From: Hyphomicrobiales bacterium
GTDB lineage: Bacteria > Pseudomonadota > Alphaproteobacteria > Rhizobiales > Beijerinckiaceae
DNA: 64,000 nt
Assembly (NCBI GenBank): GCA_027489535.1
Contig: JAIXZO010000022.1
Span: forward strand, 390,703-454,702
Direction: 5' to 3'
A model generated the notes under the pieces. That model made no database searches. It was not told where the DNA came from and was given only the letters and a program-made list of their open reading frames with translations. How positions within the stretch are numbered: position 1 is the first letter of the stretch; the number at the start of each line of letters is the position of its first letter. Positions 27,810 through 38,373 of this stretch are shown here, piece after piece. The translations under genes were made by a program, and so were the position numbers.

Positions 27810-28610
27810 TCAGGCGGTAGCGCGAGCACTCTTCAGGACGTCCATGAAGGCCCGATGCATCGCTTCGTTGCCGCAGGCGATGGAGCCCGAGGCGAACATG
27901 GCGTCCTTGCCGGCCGCGTCGGTGACGTAGCCGCCCGCTTCACGCACCAGGATGATGCCCGCAGCCATGTCCCAACTCTGCACGCCGTGTTCCCAATAGG
28001 CGTCGTAGCGGCCGGCCGCGACATAAGCGAGATCCAGCGCCGCCGAGCCCATGCGGCGCACGCCCGCGCATTTCACCATGACCGCCGCCAGCTCCTTGAG
28101 GAAGCCGGGGTGGTTCTTCTTGCCGATGGTGGGAATGCCGGTCGCGACCACCGCATCGAGCGGATCGGTACGGCCCGCGACGCGCAGGCGACGGTTGTTG
28201 ACGAAGGCGCCCTTGCCGCGCTCGGCGATGAACAGCTCGTCCTTGATCGGGTCATAGATGACGCCCGCCACGATCATGCCGTCGCGTTCCAAGCCGACGG
28301 AAACGCAATAATGCGGGATGCCGTGCAGAAAGTTCGTGGTGCCGTCGAGCGGGTCGACATGCCAGCGGTGCTGACCGTCGCGACCCTCGACGATGCCGCC
28401 CTCCTCCAGCACGAAGCCGTATTCCGGCCGCGCCTTGCCGAGCGACTCCCGGAGGATCGCCTCGGCGCGGTGATCGGCGAGCGACACGAAGTCGCCCGGG
28501 CCCTTGCGCGAGACCTGCAGGTTCTCGACCTCGCCGAAATCGCGGCGCAGGCTTTTGGCGGCCTTCATCACGGCGTCGACCATGACGGTCATCAGGGGAG
28601 AGCGGATCAT
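27810..28610 (-). CDS. suhB: Inositol monophosphatase family protein (SuhB-like)
   Basis: Mg-dependent phosphatase of the IMPase family; alphaproteobacterial SuhB acts on inositol-1-phosphate and may also have an RNA-polymerase-linked role. 266 residues with metal motifs HWHVDPLDGTTNFLHG-like (WHVDPLDGTTNF), the Glu of EEGG, and the C-terminal SWDMAAGIILVREAGG. The start at 28610 (MIRSPLMTVMVDAVMKAA) fits the usual N-terminus, though its ribosome site is weak. The stator pair follows 73 bases downstream. Confidence 0.92.
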   Translation of the reverse strand: MIRSPLMTVMVDAVMKAAKSLRRDFGEVENLQVSRKGPGDFVSLADHRAEAILRESLGKARPEYGFVLEEGGIVEGRDGQHRWHVDPLDGTTNFLHGIPHYCVSVGLERDGMIVAGVIYDPIKDELFIAERGKGAFVNNRRLRVAGRTDPLDAVVATGIPTIGKKNHPGFLKELAAVMVKCAGVRRMGSAALDLAYVAAGRYDAYWEHGVQSWDMAAGIILVREAGGYVTDAAGKDAMFASGSIACGNEAMHRAFMDVLKSARATA

Positions 28611-28769
28611 GGCTGAACTCGTGACGGTTGGAGGCCGCGCCGATGCGCGGACCGGGACGGCGACGTCTTCGGGAGGACGCGTGGTTGAACACGCAGGCCG
28701 GCGGCGCGTCAAGGCACAACGGAATTCCCGGCCGCAATTCGGATGCGGAGCTCGGCCGCGGCGCGCCGC

Positions 28770-29408
28770 TCAGTCCGTGGGCAGCGGGTTGGCGGCGAGC
28801 ACCGCCAAAGCTGCGGCGACGGCGGCCGCCGGACCTTCGGGCGCGGTGAAGACCGCAGGGCCGACGGCCACGAATTCCGCGCCGGTCTTGGCGACGGCGT
28901 CGATGTCGGCCGCATCGGGCACATAGCCCACGCAAGGCGTCTGGAACAATTCGGCCCACCAAGCAGCCCGTTCGAGCACGGAGGGGAGCGGCGGAAGAGT
29001 GCCGTCGGCGAGCGGCTCGCCGAACATCACGTACTCGCAGCCGAGCTCGGCCGCTTCCATCGCCTCATGGCGGGCACGCAGACCCGCACAGCCGACGATG
29101 CGCTCCTGCGGGCGGAGCAGTTCCAACGCTTCGGCGAGGGCGTCCGGCGCGGACAGATGTGCGCCGTCCGCTCCCGAGCGTACGACGAGGTCGGGACGGT
29201 CCAGCAACAGCAGCGCCGCGCCGGCGTTCTGCACCACGGGCGCGAAAGCCTTCGCGAAGTTGACGAGGGCACGATCCTCGCGCTCCGGCAGCGGCAGGAT
29301 GACGGCATCGACCCGCCCCGCGCCGAGCGCGGCCGTGAGGCCGGGCAGAAGATCGGCGGGGTCTTCGACGCGGGGGCAAAAGAAAACGAGGCGAGGATGG
29401 TGGGCCAT
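28770..29408 (-). CDS. ThiE-like thiamine phosphate synthase family protein with divergent active site
   Basis: TIM-barrel protein of the ThiE/TenI family, 212 residues. The fold is recognisable from GADGAHLSAPDALAEALELL, IVGCAGLRARHEAMEAAELGCEYVMFGEP and the final GAEFVAVGPAVF. However, the substrate motif that in ThiE reads like QLR-K after the first strands is replaced by VILPLPEREDRALVNF, so true thiamine phosphate synthase activity is doubtful. It lies between fba and suhB in the direction of transcription. A terminator separates it from fba. It may be a regulatory or altered-specificity relative. Confidence 0.75.
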   Translation of the reverse strand: MAHHPRLVFFCPRVEDPADLLPGLTAALGAGRVDAVILPLPEREDRALVNFAKAFAPVVQNAGAALLLLDRPDLVVRSGADGAHLSAPDALAEALELLRPQERIVGCAGLRARHEAMEAAELGCEYVMFGEPLADGTLPPLPSVLERAAWWAELFQTPCVGYVPDAADIDAVAKTGAEFVAVGPAVFTAPEGPAAAVAAALAVLAANPLPTD

Positions 29409-29462
29409 GCCCCCCGTTTAGCCGGAACCGTCTCGGAAAAACAGAGGGCGGCCCCGCGAACG

Positions 29463-29492
29463 AAAACGGCCGGGCACAAGCCCGGCCGTTTT
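29463..29492 (-). terminator. Rho-independent terminator after fba
   Basis: Perfect 13-bp stem AAAACGGCCGGGC/GCCCGGCCGTTTT with a four-base loop, giving TTTT on either strand. It is 21 bases past the fba stop on the minus strand. Confidence 0.88.
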
Positions 29493-29512
29493 CTCGCCAT
29501 GTGAAAGTCCGC

Positions 29513-30580
29513 TCAGCCGATCTGCGGGGCGAGTTCGCCCTTGGCATAGCGCTTGGCCATGTCGGCGAGCGGGATGATGCGGCCCATCTTGGAGGCCTTG
29601 CCCGCGGTCTCGAATTCTTCGAGGCGCTGCTTGCAGAGCTTGGTCATCGCTTCCATGGCGGGCTTGAGATATTTGCGCGGGTCGAACTCGCCGGGGTGCT
29701 CCGCGAGGATCTTGCGGATCTGGCCGGTCATGGCCATGCGGTTGTCCGTGTCGATGTTGATCTTACGGACGCCGTGCTTGATGCCGCGCTGGATCTCTTC
29801 CACCGGCACGCCCCAAGTCTGGGGCATCTTGCCGCCGTATTGGTTGATGATGTCCTGCAGGTCCTGCGGCACCGAGGACGAGCCGTGCATCACGAGATGC
29901 ATGTTCGGCAGGCGGCGGTGGATCTCTTCGATGACGTGCATTGCGAGGATCGCGCCGTCGGGCTTGCGCGAGAACTTGTAGGCGCCGTGCGAGGTGCCCA
30001 TGGCGATGGCGAGCGCGTCGACCTGCGTGGCCTTGACGAATTCGACCGCCTCGGAGGGGTTGGTGAGCAACTGGTCGTGGCTCAGCTTGCCCTCGGCACC
30101 GTGGCCGTCCTCCTTGTCGCCCATGCCGGTTTCGAGCGAGCCGAGCACGCCGAGTTCGCCCTCGACCGAGATGCCGCCGAGATGGGACATGTCGACCACC
30201 TGCTTGGTGATGGCGACGTTGTAGTCCCAATCCGCCGGCGTCGTGCCGTCTTCCTTCAGCGAGCCGTCCATCATCACCGAGGTGAAGCCCGCCTGAATCG
30301 AGGTCATGCAGGTGGCGGCGTTGTTGCCGTGGTCGAGATGCACGCAGACGGGAATGTGCGGATAGATCTCCGTCACCGCGTCCATCATGTGCTTGAGCAT
30401 GATGTCGTTGGCGTAGGACCGCGCGCCGCGCGAGGCCTGGATGATGACCGGCGCATCGACGGCGTTCGCCGCCGCCATGATGGCGAGTGCCTGTTCCATG
30501 TTGTTGATGTTGAAGGCCGGAACGCCGTAGCCGTGCTCGGCGGCATGATCCAGAAGCTGGCGCAGAGTGATGCGGGCCAC
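29513..30580 (-). CDS. fba: Class II fructose-bisphosphate aldolase
   Basis: Zn-dependent aldolase for fructose-1,6-bisphosphate (and sedoheptulose bisphosphate in Calvin-type relatives). 355 residues, Calvin-subtype class II by its N-terminus [26 protein letters not shown]. Zinc His residues lie in VHLDHGNN; other landmarks are GELGVLGS and HGSSSVPQ. The start is a GTG at 30580 with GGGAGA upstream; no ATG fits the conserved N-terminus. It ends the tkt-gap-pgk-fba series. No RuBisCO or phosphoribulokinase is in the window, so carbon fixation is not shown. Confidence 0.95.
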   Translation of the reverse strand: MARITLRQLLDHAAEHGYGVPAFNINNMEQALAIMAAANAVDAPVIIQASRGARSYANDIMLKHMMDAVTEIYPHIPVCVHLDHGNNAATCMTSIQAGFTSVMMDGSLKEDGTTPADWDYNVAITKQVVDMSHLGGISVEGELGVLGSLETGMGDKEDGHGAEGKLSHDQLLTNPSEAVEFVKATQVDALAIAMGTSHGAYKFSRKPDGAILAMHVIEEIHRRLPNMHLVMHGSSSVPQDLQDIINQYGGKMPQTWGVPVEEIQRGIKHGVRKINIDTDNRMAMTGQIRKILAEHPGEFDPRKYLKPAMEAMTKLCKQRLEEFETAGKASKMGRIIPLADMAKRYAKGELAPQIG

Positions 30581-30630
30581 GAACTTTCTCCCTCGATGAG
30601 GCGGAGCCCCCGGGCCCCGACCTTTGGTCT

Positions 30631-31821
30631 TTATTTGCGCAATGCGTCGACGCCCGGCAACGGCTTGCCCTCGAGCCATTCGAGGAACGCGCCGCCGGCG
30701 GTCGAAACATAGGTGAAGTCGTCGGCCGCGCCCGCATGGTTGAGCGCCGCGACCGTGTCGCCGCCGCCCGCCACCGCGAGCAGCTTGCCGGCCTTGGCCC
30801 GCTTGCCCGCTTCGCGCGCCACGGCGTTGGTGCCGGCATCGAAGGGGGCAAGTTCGAACGCGCCGAAGGGGCCGTTCCAGACGAGCGTCTTGACCGCGTC
30901 GAGCTTGGCGACCACGGCGGCGACGCCGGCGGGGCCGACGTCCAGGATCATGTCGTCCGCGCCGACCGCATCGACCGACACGATGCGGGACGCGGCGTGC
31001 GCCTTGAATTCGGAGGCGACCACCACGTCCGTCGGCAGCATGATCGTGCAACCGGCGGCTTCGGCGGTCTTCAGGATGGAGCGGGCGGTGTCGAGCAGGT
31101 CGTGCTCGCAGAGGGACTTGCCGACCGGCTTGCCCTGCGCGGCGAGAAAGGTGTTGGCCATGCCGCCGCCGATGACGAGCACGTCGACCTTCTTCACGAG
31201 ATTGCCGAGCAGATCGAGCTTGCTGGACACCTTCGCGCCGCCGACGACCGCCATGACGGGACGCTCGGGCTTCTCCAACGCCTTCGACAGCGCCTCGATT
31301 TCCTGCTGCATCGTGCGTCCGGCATAGGCGGGCAGCACGCGGGCGAGGCCTTCGGTGGAGGCATGGGCGCGGTGCGCGGCCGAAAAGGCGTCGTTGACGT
31401 AGACGTCGCCGTTGACGGCGAGCGCGGCGACGAAGGCCGGATCGTTCTTTTCCTCTTCCGGATGGAAGCGGGTGTTCTCCAGCAGCACGACGTCGCCGGG
31501 CTTCATGGCGTCGACGGCCGCGGCGGCGGACGTGCCGATGCAGTCGTCGGCAAAGGCGACCGGTTTGCCGAGATGCTCCGCAAGAGCCTTGCCGACCGGG
31601 GCGAGCGATTCCTTGGGGTCACGACCCTTCGGGCGGCCGAAATGCGCGAGCAGCACGACCTTGCCGCCCTTGTCCGCGATTTCGCGCAAGGTCGGCAGGA
31701 TGCGGTCGATACGCGTGGCGTCGCTGACCCGGCCGTTCTCCATGGGAACGTTGAGGTCGACGCGCACGAGCACGCGCTTGCCGGAGAGATCGGCGTCGTC
31801 GAGAGTACGGAATTCGGTCAT
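30631..31821 (-). CDS. pgk: Phosphoglycerate kinase
   Basis: Transfers phosphate between 1,3-bisphosphoglycerate and ADP. 396 residues. Landmarks are [56 protein letters not shown] and the C-terminal [11 protein letters not shown] nucleotide loop. ATG at 31821 with GGAGG six bases upstream. Spacing is 50 bases to fba and 88 bases from gap, consistent with one operon. Confidence 0.97.
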   Translation of the reverse strand: MTEFRTLDDADLSGKRVLVRVDLNVPMENGRVSDATRIDRILPTLREIADKGGKVVLLAHFGRPKGRDPKESLAPVGKALAEHLGKPVAFADDCIGTSAAAAVDAMKPGDVVLLENTRFHPEEEKNDPAFVAALAVNGDVYVNDAFSAAHRAHASTEGLARVLPAYAGRTMQQEIEALSKALEKPERPVMAVVGGAKVSSKLDLLGNLVKKVDVLVIGGGMANTFLAAQGKPVGKSLCEHDLLDTARSILKTAEAAGCTIMLPTDVVVASEFKAHAASRIVSVDAVGADDMILDVGPAGVAAVVAKLDAVKTLVWNGPFGAFELAPFDAGTNAVAREAGKRAKAGKLLAVAGGGDTVAALNHAGAADDFTYVSTAGGAFLEWLEGKPLPGVDALRK

Positions 31822-31909
31822 GCGGGCCTCCGGCGGGCGGGATCGGGACCCCGCCCGGTGCATGAGGAAACGGCCCTCCCCGGCACGCCGGGGCGGGCCG
31901 GGGCGTTGA

Positions 31910-32917
31910 TCAGATGAGCTTGCCCATCGCGACCGCGGTATCGGCCATGCGGTTCGAGAAGCCCCATTCGTTGTCGTACCAGGACAGCACGGACACGAGC
32001 GAGCCTTCCATGACCTTGGTCTGGTCCATGTGGAAGACCGACGAACGGGGGTCATGGTTGAAGTCGATGGAGACGTTCGAGGCCGTCGTGTAGCCGAGCA
32101 CGCCCTTGAGCTGCTGCTCGGAGGCGCGCTTGATCGCGTCGTTGATCTCGTCCTTCGTCGTCGCGCGCTTGGCCACGAATTTCAGATCGACGACCGAGAC
32201 GTTCGGGGTGGGCACGCGGATGGCCGAGCCGTCGAGCTTGCCGTTCAGCTCGGGCAGCACGAGGCCCACGGCCTTCGCGGCGCCCGTCGACGTCGGGATC
32301 ATCGACAGCGCGGCGGCGCGGCCGCGGTAGAGATCCTTGTGCATCGTGTCGAGGGTCGGCTGATCGCCCGTATAGGAGTGGATCGTCGTCATCATGCCGC
32401 GCTCGATGCCGACCGCATCGTTGAGCACCTTGGCGACGGGGGCGAGGCAGTTGGTGGTGCACGAAGCGTTCGAGACCACGAGATGGTCCTTCGTCAGCTT
32501 GTCGTGGTTGACGCCGTAGACGACCGTCAGGTCCGCGCCGTCGGCCGGGGCCGAGACGAGGACGCGCTTGGCGCCGGCCGCGAGATGCGCGGCGGCCTTG
32601 TCCTTCGACGTGAAGATGCCGGTGCATTCGAGCGCGATGTCGATGCGCAGTTCCTTGTGGGGAAGCTGGGCGGGATCGCGGACGGCCGTCACCTTGATGG
32701 GGCCGCGGCCCACGTCGATGGTGTCGCCGTCGACCTTCACTTCGCCGGAGAATCGGCCGTGCACGGAGTCGAAGCGGAAGAGATGAGCGTTCGTTTCCAC
32801 CGGGCCGAGATCGTTGATGGCGACGACCTCGATATCGGTGCGGCCCGACTCGATGATGGCGCGCAGAACGTTGCGGCCGATGCGGCCGAAGCCGTTGATG
32901 GCGACGCGGACGGTCAT
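31910..32917 (-). CDS. gap: Glyceraldehyde-3-phosphate dehydrogenase, type I
   Basis: Oxidises glyceraldehyde-3-phosphate with NAD(P) and phosphate. 335 residues: N-terminal Rossmann motif [14 protein letters not shown], catalytic Cys in [12 protein letters not shown], His in [10 protein letters not shown], and [12 protein letters not shown] at the C-terminus. Gap to the upstream tkt gene is 33 bases. A short GC hairpin lies between gap and pgk but has no T tail, so the transcript probably continues. Confidence 0.97.
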   Translation of the reverse strand: MTVRVAINGFGRIGRNVLRAIIESGRTDIEVVAINDLGPVETNAHLFRFDSVHGRFSGEVKVDGDTIDVGRGPIKVTAVRDPAQLPHKELRIDIALECTGIFTSKDKAAAHLAAGAKRVLVSAPADGADLTVVYGVNHDKLTKDHLVVSNASCTTNCLAPVAKVLNDAVGIERGMMTTIHSYTGDQPTLDTMHKDLYRGRAAALSMIPTSTGAAKAVGLVLPELNGKLDGSAIRVPTPNVSVVDLKFVAKRATTKDEINDAIKRASEQQLKGVLGYTTASNVSIDFNHDPRSSVFHMDQTKVMEGSLVSVLSWYDNEWGFSNRMADTAVAMGKLI

Positions 32918-32950
32918 GTTTCTTCCTCTCCCGTGTTTGAATCTGTCGTC

Positions 32951-34936
32951 TCAGCCGAGACGGGCGGCGGCCTTGTCCGCCGCATTCGCGGCCGTAATAC
33001 CGAAATGAGCGTAAAGATCCTTATAAGGCGCGCTGGCGCCGAACCCGGTCATGCCGACGAAGATGCCGTCGTCGCCGATCACCTGATCCCAGCCCATGCG
33101 CAGGCCCGCCTCGATCGCGACCTTCACCGGCGCGTCGCCGACGACGGCGGCCCGCTCGGCCTCGGACTTCGCGAGGAAGATGTCGAGGCAGGGGACGGAC
33201 ACGACGCGCGCCGCGATGCCGCGCTCGGCCAACATGGCCTGCGCGTCGAGCGCGATTTCGACCTCCGAGCCCGAAGCGAAGATCGAGACCTTCGCCGTGC
33301 CGTTCGCCGGAGACACCTCATACGCACCGCCCGCCGAAAGGTTCGCGGTCGCGTCGCCCGTGCGGGCCTGCCGCAGGTTCTGGCGGGTCAGCGCCAAAAT
33401 CGAAGGCGAGCAGCGCGATTGCAGCGCGATTTCCCAGCATTCGGCCGTTTCCACGGCGTCGGCCGGGCGGAAGACGTTGAGGTTGGGAATCGCGCGCAGC
33501 GCGGCGAGATGTTCGACCGGCTGATGCGTCGGGCCGTCTTCGCCGAGGCCGATGGAGTCATGCGTCATGACGTAGACGACGCGTGCGCCCATCAGCGCCG
33601 AGAGACGGATCGCGGGGCGGCAATAATCGGTGAAGACCATGAAGGTCGCACCGGCCGGGATGACGCCGCCATGCAGCGCCATGCCGTTCATCGCGGCGGC
33701 CATGCCGTGCTCGCGGATGCCGTAATGCACATAGCGGCCGGCGACTTCGCCGGGCTTCACGACCTGCAGGTTCTTGGTCTTGGTATTGTTGGAGGGCGTG
33801 AGGTCGGCGGAGCCGAGCACCAGTTCCGGCACAGCCTCGGTGATGACCTCGAGCGCCATTTCGGACGCCTTGCGGGTGGCGACGGTGACGGGTTCGGCCA
33901 GCAGCTTGGCCTTGAGACCCGCGACGGCCTGCGTCAGCGTGCCGGGCAGGTCGCCCGCGATGCGGCGGTCGAATTCCGCACGCTTGGCGGCGTCGAGCGA
34001 GGCGATGCGACCCGCCCAAGCCTGCCGCTCGACGGCGGAACGACGGCCGACGGCACGCCAGGCCTCCAGCACGTCGGCCGGAACGTGGAACGGCTCGGCC
34101 GAGAGGCCCAGCTTGGTCTTCGAGGCCGCCATTTCGTCCGCGCCGAGCGGCTCGCCATGGGCCTTGGAGGTGCCGGCGCGGTTGGGCGAGCCGTAGCCGA
34201 TGGTGGTCTTGCAGGCGATCAGCGTGGGACGTTCCGCCTTGCGGGCGGCTTCGATCGCGGCCGCGACGGCCTTCGGGTCGTGACCGTCGACGCGCACCGC
34301 GTCCCAGCCGCAGGCCTTGAAGCGGGCGACCTGATCGACCGAGTCCGAGAGCGACAGCGGGCCGTCGATGGAGATGCCGTTGTCGTCGAACAGCACGATC
34401 AGCTTCGACAGGCGCAGATGACCCGCAAAGGCGATGGCCTCCTGCGAGATGCCTTCCATCAGATCGCCGTCCGAGGCGAGGACATAGGTGTAGTGGTCGA
34501 CGACGTCGGCGCCGTATTCGGCTGCCATGAGGCGCTCGGCGAGCGCCATGCCGACCGCGGTCGCGATGCCTTGGCCGAGCGGGCCGGTCGTGGTCTCGAC
34601 GCCGACCGTATGGCCGTATTCGGGATGGCCGGGGGTCTTCGAGCCGAGCTTGCGGAAGCGCTTCAACTCGTCGAGCGGCAGATCGTCGACGCCGATGAGA
34701 TAAAGCAGCGAATAGAGCAGCATCGAGCCGTGGCCGGCGGACAGCACGAAACGGTCGCGGTCGGGCCAGGTCGGATCGGCGGGGTCGAATTTCAGGAACT
34801 GCGTGAACAGCACGGTGGCCACGTCGGCCGCGCCCATCGGCAGGCCGGGATGGCCGGACTTGGCCGCTTCCACCGCGTCCATCGACAGCGAACGGATCGC
34901 GTTCGCCATGGGCACGTGCTTGTCCTGAAAGGTCAT
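32951..34936 (-). CDS. tkt: Transketolase
   Basis: ThDP-dependent transfer of two-carbon units in the pentose phosphate and Calvin pathways. 661 residues. The N-terminal half has [26 protein letters not shown] and the ThDP motif GDGD-like [16 protein letters not shown]. The middle Pyr domain has STRKASE-like [27 protein letters not shown] and the [15 protein letters not shown] loop. First gene of the tkt-gap-pgk-fba series, with its own promoter upstream. Confidence 0.97.
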   Translation of the reverse strand: MTFQDKHVPMANAIRSLSMDAVEAAKSGHPGLPMGAADVATVLFTQFLKFDPADPTWPDRDRFVLSAGHGSMLLYSLLYLIGVDDLPLDELKRFRKLGSKTPGHPEYGHTVGVETTTGPLGQGIATAVGMALAERLMAAEYGADVVDHYTYVLASDGDLMEGISQEAIAFAGHLRLSKLIVLFDDNGISIDGPLSLSDSVDQVARFKACGWDAVRVDGHDPKAVAAAIEAARKAERPTLIACKTTIGYGSPNRAGTSKAHGEPLGADEMAASKTKLGLSAEPFHVPADVLEAWRAVGRRSAVERQAWAGRIASLDAAKRAEFDRRIAGDLPGTLTQAVAGLKAKLLAEPVTVATRKASEMALEVITEAVPELVLGSADLTPSNNTKTKNLQVVKPGEVAGRYVHYGIREHGMAAAMNGMALHGGVIPAGATFMVFTDYCRPAIRLSALMGARVVYVMTHDSIGLGEDGPTHQPVEHLAALRAIPNLNVFRPADAVETAECWEIALQSRCSPSILALTRQNLRQARTGDATANLSAGGAYEVSPANGTAKVSIFASGSEVEIALDAQAMLAERGIAARVVSVPCLDIFLAKSEAERAAVVGDAPVKVAIEAGLRMGWDQVIGDDGIFVGMTGFGASAPYKDLYAHFGITAANAADKAAARLG

Positions 34937-34966
34937 CGCTGAAATCCGTTGAGGGGAGGCGCGGTT

Positions 34967-34994
34967 GTGATAACACCTCGACCCTGCGAGTCAA
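34967..34994 (-). promoter_or_regulatory. tkt promoter (sigma-70 type)
   Basis: Minus strand TTGACT (34989-34994), spacer 16 bases, TATCAC (34967-34972), giving a leader of about 25 bases. It would drive the tkt-gap-pgk-fba operon. Confidence 0.6.
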
Positions 34995-35162
34995 TGGAAC
35001 GAAAAGGCCGTTTCGGGCCGTCTTTCGACCGAGAAACGGCGGCCGCGCACGCGTTTCGGGCAGTGGACGAGCGCTCCGACGACGTTGACGCTCCGGTCGG
35101 GCTCCGTCTTTAATCGAGTTCACGACGAATGCCGCTCCGATTGATTCTCCCCGGCAGACCGG

Positions 35163-35489
35163 ATGTTCCGGCGAACGGCGCAAGGTGTTCCCCGCTTGGC
35201 CAACAAAGCCCCCTCTCCCGCCGTCTCACAAGCCCTGACCCGGCTTCGCTCCGCTTTGGGCGGTTTGGAAGCCGCAGCGCAGCGCCGCCTCGAATTGGAC
35301 CGCGACAAGTCCGGCACCGAGACGGAACTGGCACTGATGCAGGACGACCGGGCGCGCCTCGCGACCGAACTCGATCTGGCGATGGCGCGGGCCGAACGCC
35401 TTTCGGCGCTGAACAAGGACGTGGACCGTCGGCTTCACGCCGTGATGGGCTCGATCAAGGGCGTTCTCGAAGGCTCGGAGCAAGGCTGA
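35163..35489 (+). CDS. DUF4164-family coiled-coil protein, 108 aa
   Basis: Small helical protein of the DUF4164 type found next to zapA in Hyphomicrobiales; function unknown. Nearly the whole length from about residue 20 (VSQALTRLRSALGGLEAAAQRRLELDRD) to 95 is predicted coiled coil. The start is uncertain: the ATG at 35163 has a poor ribosome site, while a TTG at 35196 has AAGGTG eight bases upstream. Its stop overlaps the zapA start (TGATG), so it is probably co-translated with zapA and may act in cell division. Confidence 0.8.
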   Translation: MFRRTAQGVPRLANKAPSPAVSQALTRLRSALGGLEAAAQRRLELDRDKSGTETELALMQDDRARLATELDLAMARAERLSALNKDVDRRLHAVMGSIKGVLEGSEQG

Positions 35490-35857
35490 TGGGGCAGGTC
35501 ACCGTCGTCATCGCCGAAAAGACCTACCGCATCGCGTGCGACGACGGGCAGGAGGATCATCTGACCGCCCTCGCCGCGGACCTCGACCAGCGCATCGCGC
35601 AGATGCGCCGTGCCTTCGGCGAGATCGGCGACAATCGTCTGACCGTGATGGCGGCCATCGCCTGTCTGGACGAGGGCGCGGAAATCCGCCGCCGCGTCGC
35701 CGAGCTGGAATCGGAAGTGGCCGCCGTGCGGGCCGAGCGCGACGCCATGACGAATTCCGCCGCTTTTGAAGCGGATGAAGTGGCCGGCGCGATCACCGAA
35801 ATGGCCGAACGGATCGAAGGCGTCGCCAAGGCGCTCGGAAACGACCGGACGGGCTGA
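35489..35857 (+). CDS. zapA: Cell division protein ZapA
   Basis: Cross-links FtsZ filaments at the Z ring. 122 residues: the N-terminal fold GQVTVVIAEKTYRIACDDGQEDHLTALAADLDQRI, then IGDNRLTVMAAIACLDE, then a coiled-coil tail. The start codon overlaps the preceding stop by one base. A 6S RNA and a 5-FCL gene follow, the classical zapA-ssrS-fau order. Confidence 0.94.
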   Translation: MGQVTVVIAEKTYRIACDDGQEDHLTALAADLDQRIAQMRRAFGEIGDNRLTVMAAIACLDEGAEIRRRVAELESEVAAVRAERDAMTNSAAFEADEVAGAITEMAERIEGVAKALGNDRTG

Positions 35858-35901
35858 TTTCGCGTCTGGCAATTCCGCCGCGACGGGCTTACCTATGAAG
35901 G

Positions 35902-36062
35902 GCGGGGCTGCGGGGTGCGTGAGGACAACTGCATTCCCCGGGGCCTTATCGATCCAAACGGGAGCTGTCCCTGGTCTTGCCCGTGGGCTTGGCCATTTAC
36001 GGCACCCACCTACACTGTAGGTTCCCGGGATCGACCGTCCCACGGCCACTGTGGCTCCGCGC
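35902..36062 (+). ncRNA. ssrS: 6S RNA
   Basis: Regulator of RNA polymerase that mimics an open promoter. The 216-base gap between zapA and the 5-FCL gene is its standard location. Two segments match alphaproteobacterial 6S RNA: CGGGAGCTGTCCCTGG on the 5' side (about 35950-35966), and GGCTTGGCC with GGCACCCACCTAC and GTAGGTTCCCGGGATCGACC on the 3' side. The ends can pair (GCGGGGC-type 5' end with GGCTCCGC-type 3' end). Ends are estimates to within about 10 bases. Confidence 0.85.
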
Positions 36063-36072
36063 TTCTTTCTCC

Positions 36073-36645
36073 ATGACCCCATCCTCGAAATTCGCTCTCC
36101 GCCGCGAGGCGCTGGCCCGCCGTGACGCCCTGAGCGCCCATGCCCGCGCATCGGGGGCCGAAGCCATGGCTCGTCTGCTCGCCGGCTCGGACATTGAATT
36201 CGGCGCGGGACCGGTCGCCGGCTTTCATGCGATCCGCAGCGAGATCGACCCCCACCCCGCCATGCGGGGCTTGGCGGCCGCAGGCCTTGCGCTCGCCTTG
36301 CCCTGCATCTCGGCCGACGGGCTCGTCTTTCGCGCCTTCGCCTTCGGGGACGCGCTTGTTTCGGCGTCCTTCGGCTTGTCCGAGCCCCTGCCCTCCGCAC
36401 CCGTCGTGCGACCTTCGGCCTTGCTGGTGCCGCTCGCCGCGTTCGACAGGCGCGGCCACCGCATCGGCTACGGGAAAGGCTATTACGATCGTGCGATCGC
36501 GGCGTTGAGCGCGGACGGCCCGCTCGTGACCGTCGGCATGGCCTTCTCCGTCCAGGAAATTCCCGCCGTTCCCGAGGAAGCGCATGACCGGGTGCTTGAC
36601 TGGATCGTCACGGACCGCGAAGTGATCCGTTCCCAACCCGTTTGA
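36073..36645 (+). CDS. fau: 5-formyltetrahydrofolate cyclo-ligase
   Basis: Converts 5-formyl-THF to 5,10-methenyl-THF using ATP, returning an inactive folate to the pool. 190 residues; signature GYGKGYYDRAIA near the C-terminal third, LVPLAAFDRRGHRIG before it, and the N-terminal KFALRREALARRDALS. The ATG at 36073 lies about 10 bases after the 6S RNA, so it may be read through from that transcript as in other proteobacteria. Confidence 0.93.
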   Translation: MTPSSKFALRREALARRDALSAHARASGAEAMARLLAGSDIEFGAGPVAGFHAIRSEIDPHPAMRGLAAAGLALALPCISADGLVFRAFAFGDALVSASFGLSEPLPSAPVVRPSALLVPLAAFDRRGHRIGYGKGYYDRAIAALSADGPLVTVGMAFSVQEIPAVPEEAHDRVLDWIVTDREVIRSQPV

Positions 36646-36655
36646 GAAGGTCGAC

Positions 36656-37480
36656 ATGCGCCTGCTGTTTCTCGGAGACGTGGTCGGCCGCCCCGGCCGG
36701 CAGGCCGTGAACGAACATCTGCCCCGTCTGCGCGAGCAATGGGCGTTGGACTGCGTGGTGATCAACGGCGAGAACGCGGCGGGCGGCTTCGGCATCACCG
36801 AAGCGATCTGCGACGAATTGCTGGCGGCGGGGGCGGACGTGGTGACGCTCGGCAACCACTCCTTCGATCAGCGCGAGGCGCTCGTCTTCATCGAGCGGCA
36901 ACCGAGACTGCTGCGCCCCGCCAACTATCCGCCCGGCACGCCGGGCCGCGGCGCGACGATGGTGGAAGCACGCAACGGCGGGCGGGTGCTCGTGGTCAAC
37001 GTCATGGGCCGCATCTACATGGACGCGTTGGACGATCCCTTCGCCGCCGTCGATCGCGAATTGGCCGCCTGTCCGCTCGGGGAAGTCTGCGATGCGGTTG
37101 TGGTGGACGTGCATGCCGAGGCCACCAGCGAGAAGCAGGCGATGGGTCACTGGCTCGACGGCCGCGCGACCCTCGTGGTGGGCACCCACACGCATGTGCC
37201 CACCGCCGACGACCGCATTCTGCCCAACGGCACGGCGTATATGTCGGACGCCGGAATGTGCGGCGATTACGATTCCGTCCTGGGCATGACCAAGGACGAG
37301 CCGATCCGCCGCTTCATCGAAAAGACGCCGGGCAGCCGGTTGGAAGCGGCCACCGGCGAAGGCACGTTGTCGGGCATCGCGGTGGAGACCGACGACCGCA
37401 CGGGGCTTGCCCTGCGCAGCGCCGCGGTGCGGATCGGCCCGCATCTCTCGCGCAGCCTGCCGAGCTTCTGGTCGAACTGA
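36656..37480 (+). CDS. YmdB-family metallophosphoesterase
   Basis: Predicted calcineurin-like 2',3'-cyclic-nucleotide phosphodiesterase (TIGR00282/YmdB type). 274 residues. Metal-binding motifs: [44 protein letters not shown] and [11 protein letters not shown]. In Bacillus the relative affects biofilm and RNA turnover; the role in alphaproteobacteria is not established. It starts 10 bases after the 5-FCL stop, so they are likely co-transcribed. Confidence 0.92.
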   Translation: MRLLFLGDVVGRPGRQAVNEHLPRLREQWALDCVVINGENAAGGFGITEAICDELLAAGADVVTLGNHSFDQREALVFIERQPRLLRPANYPPGTPGRGATMVEARNGGRVLVVNVMGRIYMDALDDPFAAVDRELAACPLGEVCDAVVVDVHAEATSEKQAMGHWLDGRATLVVGTHTHVPTADDRILPNGTAYMSDAGMCGDYDSVLGMTKDEPIRRFIEKTPGSRLEAATGEGTLSGIAVETDDRTGLALRSAAVRIGPHLSRSLPSFWSN

Positions 37481-37574
37481 CTTTCGGTTCACCGCGCGGC
37501 GACGTATAAGGCGCGCCGTGATTTCGCATTTCCGGGCTGCGGCCGATCCGCACGCCCTTCGACAGGAGCCGATC

Positions 37575-38318
37575 ATGGCCGGCCATTCCCAGTTCAAGAA
37601 CATCATGCACCGCAAGGGCCGGCAGGACGCCATGCGGTCCAAGCTGTTCTCCAAGCTCGCGCGCGAAATCACGGTGGCCGCGAAGCTCGGCCTGCCCGAC
37701 CCGAACATGAACCCGCGCCTGCGCGCCGCCATTCAGGCCGCGCGCGCCGAGAACATGCCCAAGGACAACATCGACCGCGCCATCAAGAAGGCGCTGGGCG
37801 GCGACGCGGAGAACTACGACGAGATCCGCTACGAGGGTTACGCGCCCGGCGGCGTGGCCGTGATCGTCGAGGCGCTGACCGACAACCGCAACCGCACCGC
37901 ATCCGAAGTGCGCTCCTACTTCACGAAGGCCGGCGGCGCTTTGGCGGAAACCGGCGCCGTGTCGTTCATGTTCGACCGCGTCGGCGTGATCGAATTCGAC
38001 GCCAAGATCGCCGGTGAAGACGCGATGATGGAAGCCGCCATCGAGGCCGGCGCGGACGACGTGTCGTCCTCCGAGGACGGCCATGAGGTCGTCACCGCGA
38101 TGGAAAGCCTGCGCGACGTGGCCAAGGCGCTCGAGGAAAAATTCGGCGAGCCCCGCAAGGCGTCTCTGGTGTGGCGCGCGCAAAACATGATCGCGACCGA
38201 CGACGAAGCGGGCGAGAAGATCATGAAGCTGCTCGATGCGCTGGAAGAGAACGACGACGTCCAGCACGTCTATTCGAACGCCGAATTCTCCGACTCGCTG
38301 ATGGCCAAGCTGGGCTGA
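37575..38318 (+). CDS. yebC: YebC/PmpR-family protein
   Basis: Member of the YebC family, proposed as a DNA-binding regulator and, more recently, as a factor easing ribosome stalling at proline runs. 247 residues beginning [19 protein letters not shown], with [62 protein letters not shown] and the GAVSFMFDR segment. ATG with CAGGAG upstream. Upstream of ruvC, a common bacterial order. Confidence 0.96.
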   Translation: MAGHSQFKNIMHRKGRQDAMRSKLFSKLAREITVAAKLGLPDPNMNPRLRAAIQAARAENMPKDNIDRAIKKALGGDAENYDEIRYEGYAPGGVAVIVEALTDNRNRTASEVRSYFTKAGGALAETGAVSFMFDRVGVIEFDAKIAGEDAMMEAAIEAGADDVSSSEDGHEVVTAMESLRDVAKALEEKFGEPRKASLVWRAQNMIATDDEAGEKIMKLLDALEENDDVQHVYSNAEFSDSLMAKLG

Positions 38319-38373
38319 GGCCCGCATGGGCCGCCGATTTCCCTCGCCGGGCGCGGCGCGCTAAATCGGGGCC

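Noticed and set aside
31822..31909. Terminator between gap and pgk
   Set aside because: A short GC hairpin is present but no T tail follows, and the operon order argues for read-through.
29513..34936. Calvin-cycle operon
   Set aside because: tkt, gap, pgk and a Calvin-subtype class II aldolase are present, but there is no RuBisCO, phosphoribulokinase or cbbR in the window. The set also serves glycolysis and the pentose phosphate pathway.
32030..34942. A 970-residue open frame opposite tkt and gap
   Set aside because: Shadow frame of two conserved enzymes; no recognisable domain.
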